The notes beneath the pieces are model-generated. The model did no database searches. It was not told the origin of the DNA and saw only the letters and a list, made by a program, of their open reading frames with translations. From NCBI GenBank assembly GCA_016182785.1, contig JACPFU010000037.1:1-40933 (forward strand): a stretch of 40,933 nt of DNA. Direction: 5' to 3'. This document shows, one piece after another, positions 1 through 7,240 of this stretch. This DNA comes from Lysobacterales bacterium (lineage in GTDB: Bacteria; Pseudomonadota; Gammaproteobacteria; Xanthomonadales; Ahniellaceae). How positions within the stretch are numbered: the stretch's first letter is position 1; each line of letters starts with the position of its first letter. The position numbers were made by a program, and so were the translations under genes.

Positions 1-1
1 C

Positions 2-151
2 CGATCATCAAGTGGCGCCATTACGCCGATCCTGACGTGGCGCCAATATGGCGATCCTGGCCTGGCGCCATTACGGCGATCATGAAGTGGCGCCTTTATG
101 CCGATCCTGGAATGGCGCCATTGGGGCGGTCGCTGACAGCGGCCATTCAGC
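2..151. repeat. 25-bp direct tandem repeat array, possible insertion-sequence end
   Basis: Five clear units start at 2, 27, 52, 77 and 102, exactly 25 bp apart. Each begins CGATC and carries a central TGGCGCC followed by an A/T-rich triplet. A sixth, decayed unit starts near 127. Several short direct repeats at a terminus are a known trait of IS21-family elements, so this may be the inner end of an element lying left of the window. No transposase is visible here, so that assignment is an inference. An alternative is an iteron-like or intergenic satellite array. Confidence 0.75.
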
Positions 152-277
152 GAATCAAGTCCGTCATCACGTCGCACGTTCCGCGGCTCGACCTGTCCGC
201 TCTGCCCTGATGCGATGAGGCGAGCAGTTGCGACGTACTTGGGATGATCTTCTGATAACTACTCCTGGGGGGCCGTC

Positions 278-490
278 ATGGCAATGTTCACGACTGGCGA
301 CTCGGTGATCTATGTCGCAAAGCACCAGACGGTTGCTTCGGGCAAGGTCGGCCGCGTCTGCAAAGTGCTGCCCTCAGGGACACGCTATCTCGTGCGTTTC
401 GATGAACGCTGCCTTGTGATGTTTGAGACGTCACTCAGGAAGAGCCAGGAATCATCACCGTATGGCTGCGGAGGCTGCGGAGATTTCTAG
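278..490 (+). CDS. small hypothetical protein, SH3/KOW-like beta fold possible
   Basis: A 70-residue ORF starting after a G-rich stretch (CTGGGGGG) that could act as a ribosome binding site. The first 50 residues alternate hydrophobic and charged positions and include GKVGRVCKVLPSGTRYLVRF, which resembles a small beta-barrel of the SH3 or KOW type (a glycine-centred turn followed by a Y-x-V-x-F strand). The last residues are Gly/Cys-rich. No family is assigned. It is the first of four genes on the + strand that end with a papain-like peptidase and may belong to the same unit. Confidence 0.5.
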   Translation: MAMFTTGDSVIYVAKHQTVASGKVGRVCKVLPSGTRYLVRFDERCLVMFETSLRKSQESSPYGCGGCGDF

Positions 491-597
491 ACTACGACGA
501 ATTGTTGCGTTCTGGTCGATACGAGCGTCGACCGTGTTTGCAGCGAGAAAAGAGCGCTTCACCGTGCCATGCGTATCGACTATGGGAGCCAGAGAAG

Positions 598-864
598 ATG
601 GTAAGTCCAGATATTGAAAAGGCGATCCTGGAGGCGCTCGCTGACCAGAAGTACAAGTGGCGCACTACACGTGGAGTGGCACAACAGCTCGGAGTTGACG
701 AAAAGGACATATTGAAAGCAATTCAAGACAACGAAGAGGCGATTGTGCAGTCCAGCACTCCTTCATCAGATGGGTCGCCGTTGTACACGACAAGAGCCAA
801 GTTCCATCAGAGCGGCAGCTCCTTCGAGAAGATCGTCGCCGCCTTCAAGGGGAGAGCCAGATGA
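598..864 (+). CDS. small winged-helix-like protein
   Basis: An 88-residue protein. The start at 598 is preferred over the longer in-frame start because the sequence becomes protein-like only from MVSPDIEK, and a GGGAG motif lies upstream. Residues 5-50 look like a helix-turn-helix unit (ILEALADQKYKWRTTRGVAQ, then a second helix LGVDEKDILKAI), followed by a likely wing (DGSPLYTTRAKF). This is typical of winged-helix DNA-binding or partner domains. Its stop overlaps the next start (ATGA), so the two products are probably translationally coupled. No exact family is claimed; it could be a regulator or an adaptor for the downstream membrane protein and peptidase. Confidence 0.6.
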   Translation: MVSPDIEKAILEALADQKYKWRTTRGVAQQLGVDEKDILKAIQDNEEAIVQSSTPSSDGSPLYTTRAKFHQSGSSFEKIVAAFKGRAR

Positions 865-1181
865 GCATTGATGGCGTATTGCATTCTTCGGTGTTGTTTG
901 GTTTTTTCGGTGCACTGGCGGCACAGTTGCTCAATCTCATGGAGATTCGCAACGTTCCGAAGACCCAGCGACCAGACTTTGTCGACCCATTCTATTGGCT
1001 GCCGTTCATCGTCGCGCCGCTTGTTGGCGGAGGACTTGTTTTTGCATATGTGTCCTCGGGCGATGTGTTGAAGCCACTCGTCGCCATCAATGTTGGTGTT
1101 TCTGCTCCGTTGATACTGCGCGCGATGGCGAACATCAACCCGCTGGACCGAGGCGGAATTGCCGTGGAGCCGGGAGCCTGA
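861..1181 (+). CDS. small integral membrane protein
   Basis: A 106-residue protein with three hydrophobic stretches, at about residues 7-25, 44-66 and 71-87, so probably a three-helix inner-membrane protein. No catalytic motif is visible. The start overlaps the stop of the winged-helix gene in an ATGA arrangement. A hairpin and about 110 bp separate it from the papain-like peptidase gene downstream. Small membrane proteins next to a peptidase are often membrane anchors, effectors or protective partners; which applies here cannot be told from sequence alone. Confidence 0.6.
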   Translation: MSIDGVLHSSVLFGFFGALAAQLLNLMEIRNVPKTQRPDFVDPFYWLPFIVAPLVGGGLVFAYVSSGDVLKPLVAINVGVSAPLILRAMANINPLDRGGIAVEPGA

Positions 1182-1202
1182 AGGTGCCGTCCACTGCGAT
1201 TG

Positions 1203-1220
1203 CGTAGCCCAAGGGCTACG
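1203..1220. repeat. perfect 8-bp hairpin between membrane protein and peptidase genes
   Basis: CGTAGCCC at 1203-1210 and GGGCTACG at 1213-1220 form a perfect stem with a two-base loop. No T-run follows, so it is unlikely to be a classical intrinsic terminator. It may be an mRNA-stabilising or attenuating hairpin, or a small repeated palindrome. Confidence 0.5.
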
Positions 1221-1292
1221 TCCCCGGAGCGCCCACAACCGGGCGCCACTTCAATGATCATGAAACAACGCAGACCGCGAAGGAGAACAACT

Positions 1293-2150
1293 ATGCGCAC
1301 AATGTTTGGTAAGGGCCTGGGGTGGCAGCGAGAAATCCCAGATTTCCGGGATTACACAAGCGAGACCGAGAGCGTGGCCACCCTGCTGAGCAAGTCAGGG
1401 CCGCTGAAGCGGACGTTGAAGGGTGCTCCCACTGTCGTTGACCTGCGGGCCTTTTGCTCACCGGTTGAGGACCAAGAGCAACTCGGATCGTGCACCGCAC
1501 ACGCGGGCATAGGCATGTTGGAGTACTTCGAACGCAGAGCCTTTGGGAATCACCTCGATGCATCCCGGCTGTTCCTGTACAAGGTGACGCGCCAACTACT
1601 TGGCTTTGCCGGAGATGATGGCGCCTACTTGCGCGACACGATGAAGGCCCTCGTGCTCTTCGGAGTGCCGCCAGAGAAGTACTGGCCATATCAGCAGCAA
1701 CGGTTCAATGACGAGCCGTCGGCATTCTGTTTTGCCTATGCGCAGAGTTACCAGACCATCGAGTACTACCGGCTCGATTCCCCAAGCACTCCAGGCGGTA
1801 GCCTCATCAACAAGATTCGATCGAGTCTCGCGGCGGGCCTTCCGGCGATGTTCGGGTTCACTGTGTACAGCTCCATGCCTCCGCTCGGCGACGGCAAGGG
1901 TGAAGTGCCGTTCCCCGGCGCTGGTGATCGAGTGGAGGGTGGGCATGCCGTCCTAGCGGTGGGATACGACGACAAGAAGCAGATCGGCAAGTGCAAAGGT
2001 GCTCTGCTGATCCGGAACTCTTGGAGTGAGTCATGGGGGGAGGGTGGTTACGGCTGGTTGCCTTACAAGTACGTCGAGGCCGGTTTGGCCACGGACTTCT
2101 GGACGATGGTCAAGGCCGAGTTCGTTGACTCGGAGATCTTCAAGGCCTAG
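1293..2150 (+). CDS. papain-like (C1A family) cysteine peptidase
   Basis: A 285-residue protein. The start at 1293 is chosen because AAGGAG sits at 1280-1285, seven bases upstream; a longer in-frame start exists at 1200 but encodes a low-complexity Arg-rich leader. The papain signature is complete. The oxyanion glutamine and nucleophile lie in QEQLGSCTAHA (Gln61, Cys67), the catalytic histidine in EGGHAVLAVGY (His218) and the asparagine in IRNSWSESWGEGGYGW (Asn242). The segment VVDLRAFCSPVEDQ just before the cysteine is typical of bacterial stand-alone C1A peptidases. There is no signal peptide or pro-domain, so it is probably cytosolic or exported by another route. It follows a winged-helix/membrane gene pair and may act with them; the substrate is unknown. 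Confidence 0.85.
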   Translation: MRTMFGKGLGWQREIPDFRDYTSETESVATLLSKSGPLKRTLKGAPTVVDLRAFCSPVEDQEQLGSCTAHAGIGMLEYFERRAFGNHLDASRLFLYKVTRQLLGFAGDDGAYLRDTMKALVLFGVPPEKYWPYQQQRFNDEPSAFCFAYAQSYQTIEYYRLDSPSTPGGSLINKIRSSLAAGLPAMFGFTVYSSMPPLGDGKGEVPFPGAGDRVEGGHAVLAVGYDDKKQIGKCKGALLIRNSWSESWGEGGYGWLPYKYVEAGLATDFWTMVKAEFVDSEIFKA

Positions 2151-2151
2151 G

Positions 2152-2331
2152 TCAGCGAGCGGCGAAGTCCATGTTGCCGAGGCATATTGGCCTGGGCACG
2201 CACTTGTCTTGCTCGATGTCGATCAAGTAGCCCCCGGTTGCACCAGTTCGTTTGGATCGCGGCGCCCCGCGCCGACTGGTGCGATCGAGGAGACCGGGTT
2301 CGCACATCTCGATCAGCCAATTGTCGGAAGC
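2152..2331 (-). CDS. doubtful short hypothetical ORF
   Basis: A 59-residue minus-strand ORF (MASDNWLIEMCEPGLLDR...) convergent with the peptidase gene. The first third has plausible amino-acid composition and codon use; the rest is Arg-rich. No clear ribosome binding site is seen. It could be a small gene, a remnant, or chance. Confidence 0.2.
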   Translation of the reverse strand, partial: ASDNWLIEMCEPGLLDRTSRRGAPRSKRTGATGGYLIDIEQDKCVPRPICLGNMDFAAR

Positions 2332-2360
2332 CATTCGCTGCGCGTGTTCGTCGCAGTCTT

Positions 2361-2535
2361 GTCGACACCGTCGCCGCCAGGATTTTCGTTGCCACATTGG
2401 CGAAGGGAGGTGATGGGAAAGTCGCTTCCCCCCACGAAATCCACCCCACCGCCGCTGGCTTCGCAAAGCTCTCGCCGACGCTCAACGCATGCATCCGGGG
2501 ATCGGTTCCGGCGGACAAGCGCGGCTCGGTGGGAT
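2361..2535 (+). pseudogene. possible remnant of an SGNH/GDSL hydrolase C terminus
   Basis: In one + strand frame the translation contains HEIHPTAAGFAKL preceded by VDTVAARIFVATLA. The pattern of a D-x-x-H-like block with IHPT-x-x-GF-x-K-L is characteristic of the last catalytic block of SGNH-hydrolase esterases (catalytic His in the HPT motif). The upstream catalytic Ser block is absent, and the frame before residue VDT is not protein-like, so only a degraded 3' end would remain. This rests on one motif. Confidence 0.25.
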
Positions 2536-2790
2536 AGGAGCGCGAGCCATCTGGCTCGGTGTCGCGTAGGGCGTTACGCCGGCAAGCAACGATTGCGATC
2601 TCCCGGCACGACTCCGTGCGCAGGGGCGGAACAGGTCTATCATCGGTCGTGGCACGAGAGGACCGACGCAGGCTGTCGCGCGCGGTCGAGTCAGCGGCAT
2701 GTCCGGTGACGCGGCGGGGCAGGACGACTGGCCATAGCCAGCTTCGTCGCAGGTCGGTGGCGCGGGCCGCCCGCAGGTCCGTGTCTGGCG

Positions 2791-2798
2791 TGAGGAGG
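2791..2798 (+). promoter_or_regulatory. strong ribosome binding site deciding the MopE-like start
   Basis: TGAGGAGG, seven bases before ATG 2805. This fixes the start at 2805 rather than the much longer in-frame ORF start at 2559. Confidence 0.7.
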
Positions 2799-2804
2799 GC
2801 TTCG

Positions 2805-3530
2805 ATGAAGCGTATTGGACTTGGCCTGTGGTCCGCGTGCATGTTGCTCTGCATGCTGGCGCTGGTATCCGCGGTGAAGGCGGGCGATCCCGAGTTGTGC
2901 AACGGCCTCGATGACGATGGAAATGGCGTTGCCGATGACAATCTCGTTGACGCGCCGCCGGTGGGCCAGGAAGGGTGTTGGAGCCTGCCCGGCAATTGCT
3001 GCACCTTTGCAAATGCCTCCTGGTGCCCGCCGCCCGGTGCAACTTGCGTCTCCGCCGGGGCGCTGGCGAGCACCCCTCCCGCGATCTGCCGCGTCGGCAC
3101 GCTGACCTGCGCCGGCTTCGCGGGCTGGGTGTGTAGCAGCAGCGTGACGCCCGCACTTGAGACCTGCGACGGCCTGGACAACGACTGCGATGCGCAGGTC
3201 GACGACAATCCGATCGATGGGCCGCCGAGTGGTCAGACCGGCTGCTGGAACATGCCTGGCAACTGCTGCAACTTGGGCAGCTTGATGTTCTGCCCACCGG
3301 CCGGCGCCACCTGCTTCACGGCTGGCGCACTTTCGGTCGCGCCGAGCTCGCAATGCCGCATTGGCACCGCGCTCTGTAGCGGCGGTGGTTGGTCTTGCAG
3401 CGGCAGCATCGTCGGCCCGAGCGTTGAAGTGTGCGATGGCATCGACAACGACTGCGACGGGCTGATCGACGAAGCGCTCACACCCGACTGCCCCGTGTTC
3501 GTCGACGGCTTCGAGCAACTTCCGCCCTGA
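2805..3530 (+). CDS. secreted MopE-like putative metal-binding repeat protein
   Basis: A 241-residue protein with an N-terminal signal peptide (MKRIGLGLWSACMLLCMLALVSAVKAG), so exported. Three acidic loops with the MopE-type pattern are visible: CNGLDDDGNGVADD, CDGLDNDCDAQVDD and CDGIDNDCDGLIDE. These are the 'putative metal-binding motif' repeats known from MopE and many surface proteins, thought to bind calcium or copper. Between them lie two Cys-rich segments with the pattern GCW-x-x-PGNCC and CPP-x-GATC, probably disulphide-bonded. The C terminus is CPVFVDGFEQLPP; a terminal DGFE-type motif is seen on many secreted proteins in this bacterial group and may be a sorting or anchoring tail (inference). 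It appears to be monocistronic. Confidence 0.8.
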   Translation: MKRIGLGLWSACMLLCMLALVSAVKAGDPELCNGLDDDGNGVADDNLVDAPPVGQEGCWSLPGNCCTFANASWCPPPGATCVSAGALASTPPAICRVGTLTCAGFAGWVCSSSVTPALETCDGLDNDCDAQVDDNPIDGPPSGQTGCWNMPGNCCNLGSLMFCPPAGATCFTAGALSVAPSSQCRIGTALCSGGGWSCSGSIVGPSVEVCDGIDNDCDGLIDEALTPDCPVFVDGFEQLPP

Positions 3531-3725
3531 TCGCTGTCGGCAAGCTTGCGGTGGCTCGCGCTTGCACTCGATCTGGCGCTACGAGGTCAGATCGCAGCCA
3601 CGAGCCAGCTCTCGCCCGGGCCTGGTTGCACGCAGCCGCCAGCTCCTGCGCAGGAACCTTGATGCACGCGGCGAGACGGCGCGGCGCGCTGCTAGGCTCG
3701 TGGTGTTGACCTCAGCGGTGTGGCC

Positions 3726-5216
3726 ATGGAACGACTCCTGCGTTGTTGCGTGTTGTTGGTTGCAATCGTGCTGTCGGCTTGCGACGGCGGAACAGCGGCA
3801 AGTGCGGACAAGTCCGGCAAGGTGGTGCCGGGCGAGTCGGATGCGGAGCCGACGGCCACCGCACCGGCGGTGACGCGCGTGGCCATGTCGTTGCCGGAAC
3901 GCTTCGATGCACCCTTGCCGGCCTCATCGCAGAAGCTCGCGGCTTGGCGTGATGGCGACGTGGCGTTTCCGCCGCAAGCCTTCGTCGCCGATCTGCTCGC
4001 CGTCGGGGACGCAGCCATGTTCGAGCGCCTGGCGGCGGCCGCCTCGAAGGTGAGGGGCGACGATGCTGCGGCGTGGGCACGCGGCTGGCATGAGCGGCTG
4101 CACTACCGTGACCTGGCTGCAGCGTTCTGCGCCGCGACCCAGCCGGTGCTGGATGCTCCGCCCTCGACCCTGCGCATGGCTTTGGCCGGTCCGTTTGCGC
4201 AGCGTTGCGCGGGCGCCGACGCGCGTGCCGCGATGCTGCGTGCGGACACGCCGGACTGGGCCGTGGTGGCCTGGTACTCGGACCGCTATGGCACGCCGCT
4301 GCGCGGGCCGATGCCCTACGACGCGCGGCTGGCCGAGGCATTGCGCACGGCATTGGCGCAGCCCAAGGGCACCGACGCCTTCGCCGCCGCGAGCGCGTTG
4401 GCCAGCCACCCCGACCCCGCTGCGGCGGAAGCGATGCTCGCGATCCACGCATCGATCGCCGATGCTGACTTCGCCGACCGCATTGCGCACACCATGCGCT
4501 GGTCGCGCGATCCACGCGTGCATGCGATTGGCGTCGCCGCGTGTCGACGCAGGAGCCCCGGCGACGCCGATTGCGACCGCGTGTTCGGCGATGGGGCCGC
4601 GGCGCCCAAGGTGCCGACCACGACCGATCCCGCGTTGACGACGCTGGCGGCAGCACTGCACGCGCTCGGCTTCACGCGCGTCGACCCCGCGCATCCGCCC
4701 GAGGGTGGCGACGCCGGCAACATGCTGGTCGAAGCCGGCCACGCGTATTGGTTCGACGTCGAGACCGGCACCTTCCCGAATGGTCACGATTCGCTGCTGC
4801 GCGCACTCGCCGACCTGACCCAGCCGACGCTCGCCGGCGTGGTCTTCGAGGAGGTGGCGCCCGAATACGACGAAGATGCGGACGCCAGCGATGCCGACGG
4901 CATCTACCTGCTGCGCGCCTACGTCGACGGCCAACTGCTGGAGACGCAGGCCGAAGACCTCGGCGACTGGTACGACGTCGACGCGGTGCTGCGCCTGCTC
5001 GATGCGGTGCTGCTCGAACGCCAGGCGGCGGAGCGCTTCCTGCTGCTCGAAACCACCGACCAGACGGCAATCATCGTCGCCGCCGACGGCGCCGTGCTCG
5101 AAGCCGCCATCCGCGCCCGCCTGCTCACCCCCGGCGACCCCAACGCCGCCGAAGCTCTTGGCAAGGGCTTCGAACAACGCGTGTTGCGTTCGCTGCAGCA
5201 GGGCGGGGCTGGCTGA
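3726..5216 (+). CDS. hypothetical lipoprotein
   Basis: A 496-residue protein (a GTG start two codons earlier at 3720 is also possible). The N terminus MERLLRCCVLLVAIVLSAC is a type II signal peptide with lipobox LSAC and lipidated Cys19, so it is probably attached to a membrane facing the periplasm. A Thr/Ala/Pro-rich linker follows. Residues about 60-290 are Ala-rich and helical, possibly degenerate helical repeats. The C-terminal 200 residues form an acidic alpha/beta region (VFEEVAPEYDEDADASDADG) with no recognised catalytic motif. I do not recognise a family. It stands alone: a palindromic repeat and minus-strand genes follow. Confidence 0.7.
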   Translation: MERLLRCCVLLVAIVLSACDGGTAASADKSGKVVPGESDAEPTATAPAVTRVAMSLPERFDAPLPASSQKLAAWRDGDVAFPPQAFVADLLAVGDAAMFERLAAAASKVRGDDAAAWARGWHERLHYRDLAAAFCAATQPVLDAPPSTLRMALAGPFAQRCAGADARAAMLRADTPDWAVVAWYSDRYGTPLRGPMPYDARLAEALRTALAQPKGTDAFAAASALASHPDPAAAEAMLAIHASIADADFADRIAHTMRWSRDPRVHAIGVAACRRRSPGDADCDRVFGDGAAAPKVPTTTDPALTTLAAALHALGFTRVDPAHPPEGGDAGNMLVEAGHAYWFDVETGTFPNGHDSLLRALADLTQPTLAGVVFEEVAPEYDEDADASDADGIYLLRAYVDGQLLETQAEDLGDWYDVDAVLRLLDAVLLERQAAERFLLLETTDQTAIIVAADGAVLEAAIRARLLTPGDPNAAEALGKGFEQRVLRSLQQGGAG

Positions 5217-5246
5217 AGCGTTGTTTGGGCCCTTGTGGGGGCGAGA

Positions 5247-5272
5247 GCATCGCGGGCTCCAGCCCGCGATGC
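5247..5272. repeat. REP-like perfect palindrome
   Basis: GCATCGCGGGCT at 5247-5258 and AGCCCGCGATGC at 5261-5272 are perfect 12-bp arms around a two-base loop. The 'GCGGGCT-CC-AGCCCGC' core is a common REP-type palindrome in high-GC gammaproteobacteria. It lies between convergent coding sequences and may also act as a transcription block. It sits immediately beyond the point where the gene fragment at 5280-5435 stops looking like protein. Confidence 0.7.
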
Positions 5273-5279
5273 CTTCGCT

Positions 5280-5435
5280 CCATGGCCCCACCAGGTCATA
5301 CAGCGGCTTGCGCTTGTCGACCACATGCACGGTCACCAGCTTGATGGTCTGGTCCCCGACCACCTTGAAGCCGCCATGCACCACGCCGCGCTCGAACAGG
5401 ATCGGCGCCCCGTCGTCGACCCCGAACCGACTCAC
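5280..5435 (-). pseudogene. truncated hypothetical gene, GTG start overlapping upstream stop
   Basis: Reading minus strand from GTG at 5435 (overlapping the preceding gene's TGA) gives about 52 residues of convincing protein (FGVDDGAPILFERGVVHGGF, then VVGDQTIKLVTVHVVDKRK and LYDLVGPW). The frame then enters the REP-like palindrome and runs on as antisense of the lipoprotein gene without a sensible end. It is probably the 5' part of a gene cut off by the repeat or by a deletion. The family is not recognised. GTGA overlap indicates former coupling with the upstream gene. Confidence 0.45.
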
Positions 5436-5678
5436 GCGCCGCCGAAATGCTCGCGGAACCCGTCGCGCGCCTCGCTCGTGTAGACCTGAAGCTGTGTCTC
5501 GGGCAAGCGCACCACCTTCATGCCCTGGCGAACCGCCTCGCGCGCCAGCACATCGGCCTGCAGCTCCTGCGGAATGATCAACTCGCGCGGCAGCTGGTTC
5601 TTCCGCGCCTTGCCCTGCTTGAACATCTGCTTGCACTCCAGCAACGACGGCTCCGCCTCCGTCACCGGCACCATCACC
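5431..5678. repeat. 248-bp direct repeat, copy A
   Basis: This segment and 7238-7485 are the same length with no gap and about 93% identical by eye. Identity starts at the stop codon region of the small hypothetical gene and stops abruptly in the middle of its coding sequence. The two copies flank the DUF1016 gene, so recombination between them would remove about 1.8 kb. Confidence 0.85.
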
Positions 5679-5830
5679 TGCGCAACGATGCAGGCACTGG
5701 CTGCGTCCATCAGCACCAGGCAATCGAAGTCGCCGTCCTCCATGGTGCGGATCGGCACCTCGTTCACCTTGAAGATCAACCAGGTCTGGTTGACACGGTA
5801 ATCATCGGGATGGATCACAGCAGGCCTCAT
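5432..5830 (-). CDS. hypothetical protein, intact member of a duplicated pair
   Basis: A 132-residue soluble protein (start at 5830; ATG codons at 5839 and 5884 are alternatives, none with a clear ribosome binding site). It has a front half with PDDYRVNQTWLIFK and DFDCLVLMDAASACIVAQV, then a back half with ECKQMFKQGKARKNQLPREL and LAREAVRQGMKVVRLPE that looks like a helix-turn-beta unit. I do not recognise the family. Its back half is repeated as a truncated copy at 7239-7485. Its stop overlaps a downstream GTG start (5435). It lies next to the DUF1016 nuclease and methyltransferase remnant, so it may belong to a decayed restriction or defence locus, but that is only context. Confidence 0.6.
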   Translation of the reverse strand: MRPAVIHPDDYRVNQTWLIFKVNEVPIRTMEDGDFDCLVLMDAASACIVAQVMVPVTEAEPSLLECKQMFKQGKARKNQLPRELIIPQELQADVLAREAVRQGMKVVRLPETQLQVYTSEARDGFREHFGGA

Positions 5831-5941
5831 CAACGCCATTGCGCAAGGCGCGAGAGCATAAGACAGCCGCACATGGGAACACACGCATGGCGGTCGCCGC
5901 CTTGAGCCGCGTGCGATGGGCGCGTCAAGAAAGTCGCGCGA

Positions 5942-7131
5942 TCATGGCTTGCCTCGCGACGGTTTGCGTACGGTTCCGCTGGGGAGGTGTTTCGGCCTGG
6001 TGTTGGCGCCGAGTTCGGCTTCGATTTCTTGTACCGTCGGCAGGCTGCCGCGCAGCGCCTTGGGCAGCTTGGCGACGAGTTCGGTCTCCCACTCGGCGAC
6101 GCCGACAGGGCGCTTCAGGTGGCGCAGCGCGTATTCGACTACGAGTTCATTCTTGCCTCGACACAACAGCAGTCCGATGGTCGGTTGGTCGTCCTGGTGG
6201 CGCAGCCGTCGTCGACGGCGGAGAGGTAGAGGTTCAGCTGCCCGACGAAGCCCGGATCGAAGGCGACCGCCTTGAGTTCGACCACCACGTAGCAGCGCAG
6301 CTTCAAGTGGTAGAAGAGCAGGTCGATGACGAAGTCATGGTCGCCGACTTCGAGCGGCACTTGCCGGCCGACGAAGGCGAATCCGCTACCCAGTTCCAGC
6401 AGGAAGCGCTGGACGTGATCGACCAGCGCCTGCTCGACCTCGCGCTCCCGGCGCGGATTGGCGGTGCCGAGGAAATCGAACAGGTACGGGTCCTTGAACA
6501 CCTGCGCGGCCAGATCCGAATCAGCGGGTGGCAAGGTCTGCACGAAGTTGTTCTGCGACTTGCCCCGTCGTTCGTGCAGGCGCCGCTCGATCTGCAGCAC
6601 AAGCACGCTGCGACTCCAGCCCTGTTGCACACACTGTTGCGCGTACCAGAGACGATGCGTCGGATCGCGCACCTTGTCGAGGAGCACGACATTCTGGCCC
6701 CACGGAAGATTTGGCAACAGCCGTTGCACAATTTCCGGGTCCGGCCAGGCGGAAGCGAAATCGCGCATGTAACGCAGGTTCCGCGGCGAGAGGCCCGACA
6801 TGTCGGGAAATGCCGCGCGCAGGTCGGCCGAAAGCCGGTCGATGACTCGGGCGCCCCAGCCAGCGTTCGCTTGCCGCGCGAGGATCACGCGGCCGACGCC
6901 CCAATACAGTCCGATCATCGTCGCGTTGGCGTCGAGAACCGCCTTGAGCCGTGCTTGCTCGATGCGTCTGCGGATGTCGACCAACGCATCGCCGTAGCCG
7001 TCCGGGAGCGCCGCCTTCGTCGGCGCCACCGGGAACCGCGCCTGTTCGTCGAGCGGCGCACGCCCCTTCGCTCGCCGCGCTTCTGCCACGGGCGCCGGCG
7101 GCTTCTTCGTGATCCTCGTTCTTGCCGCCAT
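5942..7131 (-). pseudogene. DUF1016 (YhcG-type) PDDEXK nuclease, frameshifted
   Basis: The first 308 residues read as a DUF1016 protein. An N-terminal helical domain (VLDANATMIGLYWGVGRVIL; LSPRNLRYMRDFASAWPD; LPWGQNVVLLDKV) is followed by a C-terminal PDDEXK-like nuclease domain with HDFVIDLLFYHLKLRCYVVV, Asp270 and the E-x-K of VELKA (Glu285, Lys287). After LYLSAVDD (near 6207) the frame breaks. The expected continuation appears in another frame (QDDQPTIGLLLCRGKNELVV, ending at 5942), consistent with loss of one base. Without the shift the protein would be about 395 residues, near family length. YhcG-like proteins are often found inside type I restriction loci, which fits the hsdM-like scrap directly upstream. 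Either a real inactivating mutation or a sequencing error. Confidence 0.8.
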
Positions 7132-7240
7132 GCCCCAGCTCCTTCAGATTGGCAGCGATCAGCGCTTCGGCGGCGGCGCAACGGCCGGGCGTGACCACGT
7201 AGCCATGTTTGCACACTTCATCGAGCCGCCGCGCCAGCTC
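7110..7240 (-). pseudogene. remnant of a type I restriction methyltransferase (HsdM) C terminus
   Basis: In a minus-strand frame just upstream of and overlapping the DUF1016 start, the translation gives LDEVCKHGYVVTPGRCAAAE followed by ALIAANLKELGHGGKNE. HsdM subunits typically end with an HGYVLTPGRYVGAE-type block, a spacer of about 35-40 residues, then a LDAAI-x-ANLKELG-x-GG tail. Here the two blocks are joined directly, implying an internal deletion as well as loss of the catalytic N-terminal part. Upstream the frame abuts the truncated copy B gene exactly at the repeat boundary. Confidence 0.5.

Larger units (their letters stand above)
2151..2804. other. 654-bp spacer with decayed coding traces
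   Basis: No intact gene is convincing here. Two weak traces exist: a + strand segment resembling the C terminus of an SGNH hydrolase (about 2361-2500), and a minus-strand ORF of 59 residues (2152-2331). Base composition looks like decayed coding sequence. A good Shine-Dalgarno for the next gene lies at the right end. Confidence 0.5.

Noticed and set aside
1..151. CRISPR array
   Set aside because: Units are contiguous and slightly diverged with no unique spacers; period 25 is too short.
2147..3208. 353-residue minus-strand ORF over the MopE-like gene
   Set aside because: Ser/Arg-rich, antisense of a signal-peptide-bearing gene with a strong ribosome binding site.
3924..5723. 599-residue minus-strand ORF across the lipoprotein gene
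   Set aside because: Only the part at 5280-5435 looks like protein; the rest is antisense of the lipoprotein.
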